Origin: Prevotellaceae bacterium
GTDB taxonomy: Bacteria; Bacteroidota; Bacteroidia; Bacteroidales; Bacteroidaceae
DNA: 64,000 nucleotides
Direction of reading: 5' to 3'
Assembly: GCA_019420585.1 (NCBI GenBank)
Contig: JAHZGX010000008.1
Coordinates: 1 to 64,000 of the forward strand
The notes under the pieces are model-generated. The model did not search any database and was not told the DNA's origin. It saw only the letters and a list, made by a program, of their open reading frames with translations. The translations under genes were made by a program, and so were the position numbers. Shown in pieces: positions 1 through 7,517 of the stretch; position 1 is the first letter of the stretch; every line of letters begins with the position of its first letter.

Positions 1-74
1 GTACGGCGGCGGTGGAGGGGCAACCGTGAAATTCCGTGAATTAGCATGAATTTAGACGGTTTTATTAGCATATA

Positions 75-362
75 TTAACACTTTGTGCCGCTGTGTCTGA
101 GATTGGAATCCGCAATGTGCTCCCTTTGCGGGTCGCCCAGGTAATGGAGGATGATACGCAACTGGCGGGGAGTGAACAGGTGCGCGTGTGGGGTGTAGCC
201 CGCATGTCGGAGGGCCTCCTTCAGTTGCGGGCAGCGGTTCACCCACGCCATGAGGTGGCTCTCGGCACTGCGGGGCTTGGCCTCGGGGAAGTAGAGCATG
301 GCCAGTTCACGCTTGCTGACCATGCTGTTCAGTAGGTTGTCTTGTTGCATTTGCCAAGTCAT
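75..362 (-). CDS. DUF4248 family protein
   Basis: A 95-residue protein of unknown function. The core around residues 16-75 (KRELAMLYFP, then LMAWVNRCPQL, ending in a YLGDP-type motif) matches the small DUF4248 family of Bacteroidales. It aligns clearly with the second copy in this window at 38838-39056 (KKELALMYFP, LMAWISRC, HLGEP). Family members usually sit beside VirE/DUF3987 and HU-like genes in accessory loci, and here the upstream same-strand neighbour is a fragment of a VirE-like gene. A start at 350 would give an N-terminus closer to the paralogue, so the exact start is uncertain. The upstream region carries three phased palindromes at 377-432 that may control it. The role is not known; a DNA-binding function is inference. 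Confidence 0.7.
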   Translation of the reverse strand: MTWQMQQDNLLNSMVSKRELAMLYFPEAKPRSAESHLMAWVNRCPQLKEALRHAGYTPHAHLFTPRQLRIILHYLGDPQREHIADSNLRHSGTKC

Positions 363-376
363 TTGAGGGTTGAAAT

Positions 377-432
377 CAAGTCGTTTGCAATTGGAAACAA
401 GTCACTTGCGACTATAACCAAGTCACTTGCGA
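377..432. repeat. Three 21-bp-phased palindromes upstream of DUF4248
   Basis: Three copies of a 14-bp motif start at 377, 398 and 419, exactly 21 bp apart. Two copies read CAAGTCACTTGCGA and one reads CAAGTCGTTTGCAA. The core CAAGT-C-ACTTG is an inverted repeat around one base. Two-helical-turn spacing upstream of the minus-strand DUF4248 start suggests operator sites bound on one face of the DNA; that reading is inference. Confidence 0.6.
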
Positions 433-456
433 GGGGAGGAAAGGCCTGTGTGGGAG

Positions 457-597
457 GTGACAGATGACAGATAAAAACACTGTTTTTGCAAACTTTTATT
501 AGATACTACTTGTAAACCGTGCTTAATATTAAGCACACTTTTTTTTACTATATATATAAGTTTATAGAAAAACCAGATATTATCTGTCATCTGTCAC
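457..597. repeat. 18-bp inverted repeat flanking an AT-rich core with a palindrome
   Basis: Positions 457-474 are the perfect reverse complement of 580-597. Each arm holds two tandem GACAGAT (or ATCTGTC) 7-mers. The 105-bp core is AT-rich and contains a perfect 18-bp palindrome at 519-536 (GTGCTTAATATTAAGCAC). The plan, tandem-unit inverted repeats around an AT-rich core, resembles the larger structure at 36250-36422. It overlaps the 3' end of the VirE-like fragment by four bases and precedes DUF4248. It could be an origin-like or regulatory element; the function is unknown. Confidence 0.6.
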
Positions 598-800
598 TCT
601 ATGGCGAGGCGTTTTTGGAAGTCAGCAATCTCGTTGCCCGACCTCGGAACCACGATGAAGCCTCGCACCCGTCCCCTTCTGACCCTCTCAAAGCCCGGTT
701 CCACCATGACCCTGCCAAGGCTCACGGCACTGAGTTTGGTCGAGAGGGTGCCGCTGATGGCCTGCAGAGGTGCCAAACCACCAAATTTGGTAATGATTTT
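594..800 (-). pseudogene. C-terminal fragment of a VirE/replication-type protein
   Basis: Only about 68 codons are open on the minus strand, from 800 down to a stop at 594, with no good ATG start. The peptide has the pattern of a C-terminal winged-helix-like end: a helix-rich stretch, then LGRVMVEPGFERVR, then RGFIVVP. This is reminiscent of the C-terminus of virulence-associated E (VirE) proteins of Bacteroidales. The frame meets a stop at 801-803, just where IS982-like sequence begins on the other strand, so the gene appears cut by that insertion. Its position upstream of DUF4248 agrees with the usual VirE-DUF4248 order. The family call rests on pattern memory and is tentative; the fragment itself is clear. 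Confidence 0.4.
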
Positions 801-810
801 TCAGTGCACC

Positions 811-1345
811 ATCTATATGAAAGGGATTTCCGTGGACAGCACTTTACTGAGAGGATGCAGGAAACAGAGGGCACATATACATAAAGTGCTCAGGGGCATT
901 GCGCAGAGAGGCAAATGTCCCATGGGATGGTTCCTTGGCTTCAAGCCTTATCTGACCCGAAACGGGAAGGTCGAGTTGCTGGAGTTCATGATAGTTCCTG
1001 ATGATGCTTATGGCATTAATCAATTGGAATACAATGCATTTATAGGATTCACATGCAGCAAGGAGGTCGCAGGCAAAGGGCATGTCAGCAAGGACATTTC
1101 CCAACGCTTGCCCGTGGGTGGCATACAGATTATCACCAAACCTGGAAGCAACATGAAAGGGTCTTGATGGGTGTTCCCGACAGGCTCGCGGCTCCGGGAA
1201 CGGGCTACCGTAGGAACCAAAAACAACGAGTTGAAGGACACCGCGCAAGCGGGACATTCCGGGCACAGGAGTCATGAAAATTTCATCGCATGAATGCTTG
1301 GAAGGGCATTGCCGATTATTACATGCCCCACACAAAAAAAGCCGC
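811..1345 (+). pseudogene. Degenerate IS982-family transposase remnant
   Basis: The plus-strand translation reads GISVDSTLLRGCRKQRAHIH, then GIAQRGKCPMGWFLGFK, then IQIITKPGSNMKG. This matches the DDE-core segment of IS982-family transposases, including the conserved RGKCxMGWFxGFK block. The frame stops at 1165-1167 and the similarity continues in another frame (RNQKQRVEGHRASGTFRAQ). After a stop at about 1276 it goes on as NFIA, a stop, then MLGRALPIIT and QKKPRVNV, the usual C-terminus. Frameshift, in-frame stop and a missing N-terminal half make it non-functional. It abuts and seems to truncate the VirE-like fragment. Terminal inverted repeats were not identified. Confidence 0.7.
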
Positions 1346-1380
1346 GTGTCAATGTGCAACGCACCATAGACACACGGCTT
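1339..1380. terminator. Hairpin after the IS remnant
   Basis: AAGCCGCGTGTC (1339-1350) pairs with GACACACGGCTT (1369-1380), one mismatch in twelve, across an 18-nt loop. It lies at the 3' end of the IS982-like remnant and could be a transcription terminator or part of the element's end. Confidence 0.4.
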
Positions 1381-1816
1381 GCTCTATTCTGAATCCATCG
1401 GACTCACGGTAAAATTAGCAAATTCCCACATTATAAGAGGCAATATCATCCAATAATGTGCGATGAGGTGACATAGAATAGGACTAACAGGAAAGAATGG
1501 CTTGCAGGAAAAATCCGCCCTGCTTCACCGTCACAACAAACCCTTGCAGCCGGATTCCTGATCGCCGATGATTCACAGAGACAAGATACCCGCTGGCATC
1601 CAACCCAAGAAAAGCACCAAGAAGTCTTTGACCACAAGTTAAGCCCCAAGCAAAGCAAAGGTATGGAAGCCCCTACGAATTTCCATACCTTGCTGTTTAA
1701 CTTTTCATCCTTCGCCTCCGCTTCCCGACTCCTGGGAAGCATGAAGAAACGAAGCACCCTGCATTTCCTAACTTGCGGGAAGCGGGGAAGAGACAAAAAA
1801 AACGGAGTAATGCGCA
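1381..1816. other. Intergenic region with two hairpins
   Basis: No convincing gene is seen. A 149-residue minus-strand frame covers most of it but has no family resemblance and overlaps the end of the next gene. Two hairpins stand out: 1658-1668 pairs perfectly with 1681-1691 (AAGGTATGGAA / TTCCATACCTT), and 1720-1726 pairs with 1734-1740 (GCTTCCC / GGGAAGC). Either could terminate transcription of the minus-strand hydrolase gene that ends at 1817. Confidence 0.4.
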
Positions 1817-4800
1817 TCAGTAGTGCAGCGTCACAGGCCCCAGCAGTCCCGATGGCCGGAAGGCGGAGTCTCTGGAGGGCGGACTGATGGTCCAAGTCTT
1901 GCGTTGTTCCTCGGGCTGCCCTGTATCATACACCAGACGATTGAACCATGTTCCGGTGACATCCACCTCAATAAGGTTGTCCCCCTCGTGGAGCCATTCA
2001 CCTATGGGCAGGCAATAGGGCTCAGCCCATAGGACACCTGCGTCATGCCCGTTGATACGTATGTCCGCAATCATGTCCACCCTGCCCAGGTCAAGCAAGT
2101 AATGGGCAGCAGCATCATAGGTGTCCAACGTGCAATGATATATGTATCTAGCAGTCCCAGAGAAGGCACGCCCCTCGGCTCCTGTCGGGAGATCCTTCCA
2201 GGCTTTGAGTGTATCTATTGTAAGACTTTCCGGTGCACCCCATCCTTTAGGGAAACCAAGTTGCCAAGAACCGTCAAGGACGATGGACTTTCCCTGGCTT
2301 GGCTGCGGCCAGGGTGGAGCCTGTGTGTGCATGCCATAACGGAAGACTATGAAACAGCCTTCGGCAGGATGCAGTGTGAGCGGCACGTGTGTATAGCCGT
2401 CCGATGCACGGGAAGGCAGGCTGTAGATGCGTCCGTCACGCATGTCCCACAGTTCTGCAGGACCGGTGGTGTGGAAAGATACAGTCCCGCTGAAACTTCC
2501 TTTGGCCGGGGAAGTGACAAAGTACCAGTCTGCCCCTTCTGCCACACGGTGGAGCCACTGCACGCGGCCGCCTTCACACTTCACGTCAGGACTGAGAGAC
2601 AAGACTTGCAGTGCATCGGACAGAGGCATGCCAACCAGAAGAGAACCGCGTCCTATCTTGCGGATGCCTTTCCTGACGCTGCCGAAAAGTTGCCTGCAGG
2701 CCTTGTCAAACCGTAATTCTGTCTTGCGGCCTCCCTGCAGAGTGGCCGGCGCCAACGGTCTATCGCATACGATATTCGCTCCCTGTTGCAGCAGGGCAAT
2801 CATGCGCTCCATGGTTTCCGGCATCATGCGACTGCTTTCGGGTATCCACAGCAATCGGTAGGAAAGCCCTTCAGGAGTCTGTATCATGCCGTCCTTCACG
2901 GTAAGCCGGTGCAAGAGCACATCGGGATTGCAGTAGTCAAACTTGTATCCTTCAGGAAAAGGTGCGTGCTGGTTGGGCCTGTGGTTTATCTCATCGCCCA
3001 AATACCATAGAACGTCAGCCACAGGCTTTCCTCTCTCCAGCATATAGCCAGAACGAGCCAGGTAGGAAGTGAGCCAGGGCATGTACTTCCACCAAGTCTG
3101 TCCACGCAGGAAGGGAGTGCCTATGTTGCTCCCGAAACTTGTTCCGGGAGGAAGGAAGCCTACTTGCGGGTTATGGGTATAGGTATGGAACACACAATGT
3201 GTCACCCCCATTGCCATGTTGTAATGGATGACATCCTTCAGCATTTGCCAGTGTTCGTCCCATGTAAGTTGGAAACTGGTGAGCGACTCGGCTGCCACAC
3301 GCGTCTTGCCGTACAGGTGTGCGGCAGAGGCTGTGGGATAGATAGGTTTGAAGTTGGCATCTCCCACAAACCCCTCTTCAAAAGGCTGCCAATATTCACA
3401 CATGGGAACATCGGCATACTTATAATATTGCAATGCATCTATGGGGAGGATATCGCCCGCCGCCGTTTCATACTGCACCTGCAAGCCCTTATCGTGAGCC
3501 AAGTCCGTCATACGGCGGAAGAAGTTCTCCGTATAAAGGCTGTTGAGTGTTCTCCTCCAGTCAAGCAGGAAGCGGCTGGTGGATTCCGGTCGCTCCACCA
3601 CATAGCCCATCAATGCCGGCATCCATTGGCGCAGGTCATAGCCGGTGTGACTGCGGAAGTCCTCCTCCATCTGCCATGTCCATGTCTGTGTACTGCATTC
3701 CCAACTATCCATCAGCATGCCCTGTGGCAGGCAATCACGCAAAGGCACATCGCAAAGGTGCCCCACATAGCCTGCAAACTGCTGTTCCGCGCCTCGTGGA
3801 TCCAACTTGTCACACTCCCATCCTGTGGCTTCCGGCGGTGCAGGGGAATTCCTTCGCCCACTGTTTACATGGCCTATGCGCAGTATGGTCCACCGTCCCT
3901 TGCCGGGAGCGTCCCATGTCAGATGTCCAGTGCTGTCCATTCGCCTCGAGAGGTCTGCAATCAAGTCCTGCCGCACATAGGCCTTCTTGTCCTGGAAGAA
4001 GCCTGCAGGCTGACTCATCTTTTGTGTCAGTGTCCATCCAGACTCTCCTCTCCAATTGTGCTTGCGTGCCGCGGAATAGAACTTCACATAGGACAACTGC
4101 ATACCATGCTTGTTGCTGATAGTGAACGTGTAGTCCTTTACCTCCTTCGCTTCCTTGCACGCCAGCACCAGTTCCGAGCCGTCCTGCCAATTGCTCATCG
4201 GCGCATCGGCATCCAGCAGCACCATATTGCCGTGGGCAAGATGTGCGGTCAAGGTGACGTGCACATCAGGCTGATAGACCCACTCGTGCCTCCATGAGTT
4301 GATGCTCGGGAGTTCCAGGGTACGTATGGTTTCCCCATTCGGAAGGGAGAAGCGCACAGAGTGTGTGGTACCTGGTTCCAGGTAGAGTGACTGCTCCTGA
4401 TGCAGGCACTTCTCCCAGTCTAGTTGTGAGTTGCTTCCGGTAACGGCAGGGTGCAAGGCATCGGTGCTGTCATCCTTGGGCGTGGGAAATGCCAGCACGG
4501 CAATGTCATGATAGTCGCGCCAGTCCTCTTCCGATGGCTGTGGCATGGGCAACAAGATTTCCTCTCCTGTGCCTCCGGCTTCCACGTCCGTCCGGCTCCA
4601 TACCAGTTGGCGCATGGCGTGTTGGGGTGTAATCCAAGGCCCACCGGCCATTGCCCATCCAGGGCAAGTCTGCACCGTGAAACGCAGGCCCAGTTCCTTG
4701 GCTTTGTTGCCCATGAAGGTCACCATCTCCTCCCACTCTGGTGTGAGTGCCTTGATTTGCCGGTCAGTTTGTGGCCATTGGCCTCCGAAGTTGCCATGAA

Positions 4801-5050
4801 ACCACTGGAAACCGGAGATGCCTGCCTGTTTAATGGCTTCCAGGTCTGCAGATATGCCCTCCTTGGAAACATTTCCTCCTATAAAATGGAACCAAGTTTC
4901 CGGGTAATAGAGAGCAGATGGATGCCTGAACGCTTCTTCATCAGCCTTACTGAAGGGAGCATGAACTTCTTCCAGCGACGGTGCGATGGAAGGTTGCGGC
5001 CATGCCTGCGTGGCAACCAAAAGCATGGCAGCCATCATTGAGTGTCTCAT
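1817..5050 (-). CDS. Exported GH106-like alpha-L-rhamnosidase
   Basis: A 1077-residue secreted or periplasmic glycoside hydrolase. An N-terminal signal peptide (about residues 1-19, ending near WPQPS) precedes a large domain. The early sequence PETWFHFIGGNVSKEGI, then DLEAIKQAGISGFQWF, is the hallmark N-terminal barrel pattern of GH106-type proteins, which remove terminal alpha-L-rhamnose from plant glycans. Total length and a C-terminal jelly-roll-like section (near LLDLGRVDMIADIRINGHDAG) fit the family. Catalytic glutamates were not assigned. A GH78-type rhamnosidase lies at 9764-12013 on the same strand, which suggests the cell trims rhamnosylated substrates. No SusC/SusD pair is present nearby. 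The substrate is inferred from the family only. Confidence 0.8.
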   Translation of the reverse strand: MRHSMMAAMLLVATQAWPQPSIAPSLEEVHAPFSKADEEAFRHPSALYYPETWFHFIGGNVSKEGISADLEAIKQAGISGFQWFHGNFGGQWPQTDRQIKALTPEWEEMVTFMGNKAKELGLRFTVQTCPGWAMAGGPWITPQHAMRQLVWSRTDVEAGGTGEEILLPMPQPSEEDWRDYHDIAVLAFPTPKDDSTDALHPAVTGSNSQLDWEKCLHQEQSLYLEPGTTHSVRFSLPNGETIRTLELPSINSWRHEWVYQPDVHVTLTAHLAHGNMVLLDADAPMSNWQDGSELVLACKEAKEVKDYTFTISNKHGMQLSYVKFYSAARKHNWRGESGWTLTQKMSQPAGFFQDKKAYVRQDLIADLSRRMDSTGHLTWDAPGKGRWTILRIGHVNSGRRNSPAPPEATGWECDKLDPRGAEQQFAGYVGHLCDVPLRDCLPQGMLMDSWECSTQTWTWQMEEDFRSHTGYDLRQWMPALMGYVVERPESTSRFLLDWRRTLNSLYTENFFRRMTDLAHDKGLQVQYETAAGDILPIDALQYYKYADVPMCEYWQPFEEGFVGDANFKPIYPTASAAHLYGKTRVAAESLTSFQLTWDEHWQMLKDVIHYNMAMGVTHCVFHTYTHNPQVGFLPPGTSFGSNIGTPFLRGQTWWKYMPWLTSYLARSGYMLERGKPVADVLWYLGDEINHRPNQHAPFPEGYKFDYCNPDVLLHRLTVKDGMIQTPEGLSYRLLWIPESSRMMPETMERMIALLQQGANIVCDRPLAPATLQGGRKTELRFDKACRQLFGSVRKGIRKIGRGSLLVGMPLSDALQVLSLSPDVKCEGGRVQWLHRVAEGADWYFVTSPAKGSFSGTVSFHTTGPAELWDMRDGRIYSLPSRASDGYTHVPLTLHPAEGCFIVFRYGMHTQAPPWPQPSQGKSIVLDGSWQLGFPKGWGAPESLTIDTLKAWKDLPTGAEGRAFSGTARYIYHCTLDTYDAAAHYLLDLGRVDMIADIRINGHDAGVLWAEPYCLPIGEWLHEGDNLIEVDVTGTWFNRLVYDTGQPEEQRKTWTISPPSRDSAFRPSGLLGPVTLHY

Positions 5051-5105
5051 ACGGAAATGCTCTCGCCCTATTTCAAATTAAACACGGAGTCTCCTGTCAA
5101 TTACT

Positions 5106-5579
5106 TTATGAAACAGGACGGAAATAATAGATAAAGGTGGCCAAACCCTCCAAGGCTTTCTTGCCCGTCTCTTGAATCTCAATAGTAAACTTGATGGTAG
5201 TCTTCACCGCCCCACGCAAGTTAGCCAATTCGTGCAATTTGGTCACCATGCGTATGTGCTGCCCGCTCAACACCGGCTGTGCGAACTTCATCTTGTCCAT
5301 ACCATAATTCATCATGCGCTCCAGATTGTTCACCTCCACAATCTGATCCCACAGATACGGCAGCATGCTCATAGTCAGGTATCCGTGAGCAATGGTTGTA
5401 CCGAAAGGACTCTCAGCCTTGGCACGCTCTGTATCCACATGAATCCACTGATGGTCAAGGGTTGCATCAGCAAACATACCAATACGTTCCTGGTTCATTT
5501 CCACATAGTCACTTGTTCCGAGTTCCTGGCCTACATATTGCTCAAAATCCTCATAAGAATTGATTACCAATTTTCCCAT
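5106..5579 (-). CDS. MaoC-like (hot-dog) dehydratase
   Basis: A 157-residue single hot-dog-fold protein. FADATLDHQWIHVD followed by GTTIAHGYLTMSMLP is the MaoC/NodN-type hydratase signature, with the Asp-His dyad in the DHQWIH segment. Related enzymes hydrate enoyl-CoA thioesters, often (R)-specific, in the cytoplasm; the true substrate here is unknown. Length is normal for a stand-alone MaoC protein. It is transcribed apart from kdsA, with a TATCTTTG -7 box on the minus strand at 5624-5631, and lies just upstream of the GH106-like gene on the same strand. Confidence 0.8.
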   Translation of the reverse strand: MGKLVINSYEDFEQYVGQELGTSDYVEMNQERIGMFADATLDHQWIHVDTERAKAESPFGTTIAHGYLTMSMLPYLWDQIVEVNNLERMMNYGMDKMKFAQPVLSGQHIRMVTKLHELANLRGAVKTTIKFTIEIQETGKKALEGLATFIYYFRPVS

Positions 5580-5623
5580 AATAAATAATGTATATTAACG
5601 TCTCTTCTTATTCTATCTTTCCG

Positions 5624-5631
5624 CAAAGATA
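5624..5631 (-). promoter_or_regulatory. Bacteroidota -7 box for the MaoC gene
   Basis: The minus strand reads TATCTTTG, matching TAnnTTTG, about 45 bp upstream of the start at 5579. No clear -33 TTTG box was found at the usual 20-nt spacing. Confidence 0.45.
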
Positions 5632-5674
5632 CTATTTTCGACTGACAAGGGGCACCTATATGAGGAAAAAAAAC

Positions 5675-5682
5675 TAACTTTG
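5675..5682 (+). promoter_or_regulatory. -7 box immediately upstream of kdsA
   Basis: TAACTTTG ends five bases before the first ATG at 5688. This implies either a nearly leaderless transcript or use of the second ATG at 5697. Confidence 0.5.
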
Positions 5683-5687
5683 CAAAA

Positions 5688-6473
5688 ATGCTTCAAATGG
5701 GAAACAAACAGACAGAACCAACACGACCAATATTCATTGCTGGCCCATGCGTGATAGAGAGTCAGGACTTGCTCTCCACCGTGGCCAAGGAGATATGCCG
5801 CTTGAGGGAGGCACTGGGGATTGATATCTATTTCAAGGCATCGTTTGACAAGGCCAACCGAACCAGCATACACTCCTATCGTGGTCCTGGCCTAGAGGAA
5901 GGCATGAGAATGTTGCAAAAAGTGAAGGACGATTTTCAACTGCCCATTCTGACAGACATCCATGAGAGTTGGCAGGCACAGCCTGTGGCCGATGTGGCCG
6001 ATGTGCTCCAAATACCGGCCTTCCTTTGCAGGCAAACTGATTTGCTTGTGGCAGCAGCCAAAACCGGCCGCATAGTAAACATCAAGAAAGCCCAATTCCT
6101 GAGTGGAGACGACATGCGGTATCCCGTGCAAAAATGTCGGGAGAGCGGATGTAGGGAAGTGTGGCTCACGGAACGAGGCAACACCTTCGGATACAACAAC
6201 CTGGTAGTTGATTTCAGAAACATCCCCGACATGCTGGAGCATACTCCGCGCGTCATCATGGACTGTACACATAGTGTGCAGAGGCCAGGAGCAGCGGGTG
6301 GGAAGACCGGGGGCGACCGGCGCTTTGTTCCCTCTATGGCACTTGCCGCCAAGGCATTCGGTGCCACAGGATACTTCTTCGAGATACACCCCAACCCAGA
6401 CAATGCCTTGAGTGATGGCCCTAACATGCTCAGGCTGTCAGACTTTGAATCCGTTGTAAAATCCCTGATATAG
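5688..6473 (+). CDS. kdsA: 3-deoxy-8-phosphooctulonate synthase (KDO-8-P synthase)
   Basis: Condenses phosphoenolpyruvate with D-arabinose 5-phosphate to KDO 8-phosphate, the committed step for the KDO sugar of lipid A-core. The 261-residue length is close to the family norm. Visible motifs are FIAGPCVIES near the N-terminus, YFKASFDKANRTS, IVNIKKAQFLS, and DCTHSVQRPGAAGGKTGG near residue 200. A C-terminal EIHPNPDNALSDGPNML segment is also typical. It is followed directly by kdsD, which makes its substrate. A -7 box lies only 5 nt upstream of the first ATG, so translation from the second ATG (residue 4) is possible. Confidence 0.96.
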   Translation: MLQMGNKQTEPTRPIFIAGPCVIESQDLLSTVAKEICRLREALGIDIYFKASFDKANRTSIHSYRGPGLEEGMRMLQKVKDDFQLPILTDIHESWQAQPVADVADVLQIPAFLCRQTDLLVAAAKTGRIVNIKKAQFLSGDDMRYPVQKCRESGCREVWLTERGNTFGYNNLVVDFRNIPDMLEHTPRVIMDCTHSVQRPGAAGGKTGGDRRFVPSMALAAKAFGATGYFFEIHPNPDNALSDGPNMLRLSDFESVVKSLI

Positions 6474-6528
6474 TATAATTACAATACTCGGCCAAGGACA
6501 CCTCCCGTAGAGATGCCCTCAAGCAAAT

Positions 6529-7512
6529 ATGGCCAAACACAACCAAGCACTACAGATAAACATGAGCCAATACACTGACATTGCCAAACGATGCCTCCAG
6601 GACGAGGCTCAGGCAGTATTAGGGCAGGTGGAGCACCTGGATGAGAACTTCGACAAAGTGGTTGAACTTATCCTGGGATGCCACGGCAAGATTATAATCA
6701 CAGGCGTAGGAAAAAGCGGGCACATAGGTGCAAAGATTGCCGCCACCCTGAGCAGCACCGGTACACCATCGTTCTTTATCAGTCCGCTTGATGTGTTCCA
6801 TGGCGATTTGGGAGTAATGACCCCTGATGACGTGGTGGTGGCCATCAGCAACAGCGGACAGACTGACGAGTTGCTGCGTTTTGTTCCTTACCTGCTTGAA
6901 CGCAACATCCCACTGGTAGGCATATCGGGAAATCCTGATTCACTCTTGGCCAAATATTCCACTTATCACATCTGCGTCAAGGTGAGCAGCGAGGCTTGTC
7001 CGCTCAACCTTGCCCCCACCAGCAGCACCACAGCCACTTTGGCCATGGGTGATGCACTGGCATGCGCACTCATGGAAGCACGCAATTTCAAGAAGAGAGA
7101 CTTCGCACGTTTCCATCCCGGAGGCCGCCTGGGTCACAGTCTTTTGCTGTCGGCCCACGATGTCATGCGCACCAACGACCTGCCCGTAATCCCCATGGAC
7201 ATGAAATTGGGCGAGGCATTGTTGCGCATGAGTCACGGCATGTTAGGACTGGCAGTCATTGTGGAGAACGGATACGTGAAAGGACTAATCACCGATGGCG
7301 ACATGAGGCGAGCCATGGAAAGGCTGAAGGACAAGTTCTTCAATGTTCCCGTATCCGAAGTGATGACCAAGACACCCGTGTGCGTAAAGCCGGACATGAA
7401 GGTCAATCAGATAACCGACCTCTTGGGAGAAAAGAAAATCCACGCAGTTATGGTGGTAGATGACGAATGCCGCCTACTAGGTATCGTGGACAACTTCCGC
7501 TGCATGATTTGA
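6529..7512 (+). CDS. kdsD: Arabinose-5-phosphate isomerase, KpsF/GutQ family
   Basis: Interconverts D-ribulose 5-phosphate and D-arabinose 5-phosphate, feeding KdsA encoded just upstream. The 327-residue protein has an N-terminal SIS domain (GVGKSGHIGAKIAATLSSTG near residues 62-81, then AISNSGQTDE). Two C-terminal CBS domains follow (DVMRTNDLPVIP and VMTKTPVCVKP). The FHPGGRLG motif between the domains is typical of the family. It follows kdsA by 55 bp on the same strand and precedes the phospholipase D-like gene by 5 bp, so the three may be co-transcribed. A start at 6562 (MSQYTD) is an alternative. Confidence 0.93.
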   Translation: MAKHNQALQINMSQYTDIAKRCLQDEAQAVLGQVEHLDENFDKVVELILGCHGKIIITGVGKSGHIGAKIAATLSSTGTPSFFISPLDVFHGDLGVMTPDDVVVAISNSGQTDELLRFVPYLLERNIPLVGISGNPDSLLAKYSTYHICVKVSSEACPLNLAPTSSTTATLAMGDALACALMEARNFKKRDFARFHPGGRLGHSLLLSAHDVMRTNDLPVIPMDMKLGEALLRMSHGMLGLAVIVENGYVKGLITDGDMRRAMERLKDKFFNVPVSEVMTKTPVCVKPDMKVNQITDLLGEKKIHAVMVVDDECRLLGIVDNFRCMI

Positions 7513-7517
7513 TTCTG

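Noticed and set aside
24..53. Three imperfect 10-bp tandem repeats (CCGTGAAATT-like) at the left edge
   Set aside because: Only three degenerate units near the window edge; too weak to call without the sequence to the left.
844..1359. Minus-strand frame of 171 codons
   Set aside because: It is antisense to the IS982-like remnant, whose peptide matches a known family; the minus-strand peptide has no family pattern.
1446..1895. Minus-strand frame of 149 codons
   Set aside because: It overlaps the 3' end of the GH106-like gene in another frame and has no recognisable features.
3164..4297. Long plus-strand frame inside the GH106-like gene
   Set aside because: Antisense shadow of a well-supported hydrolase; peptide rich in His, Cys and Arg without family pattern.
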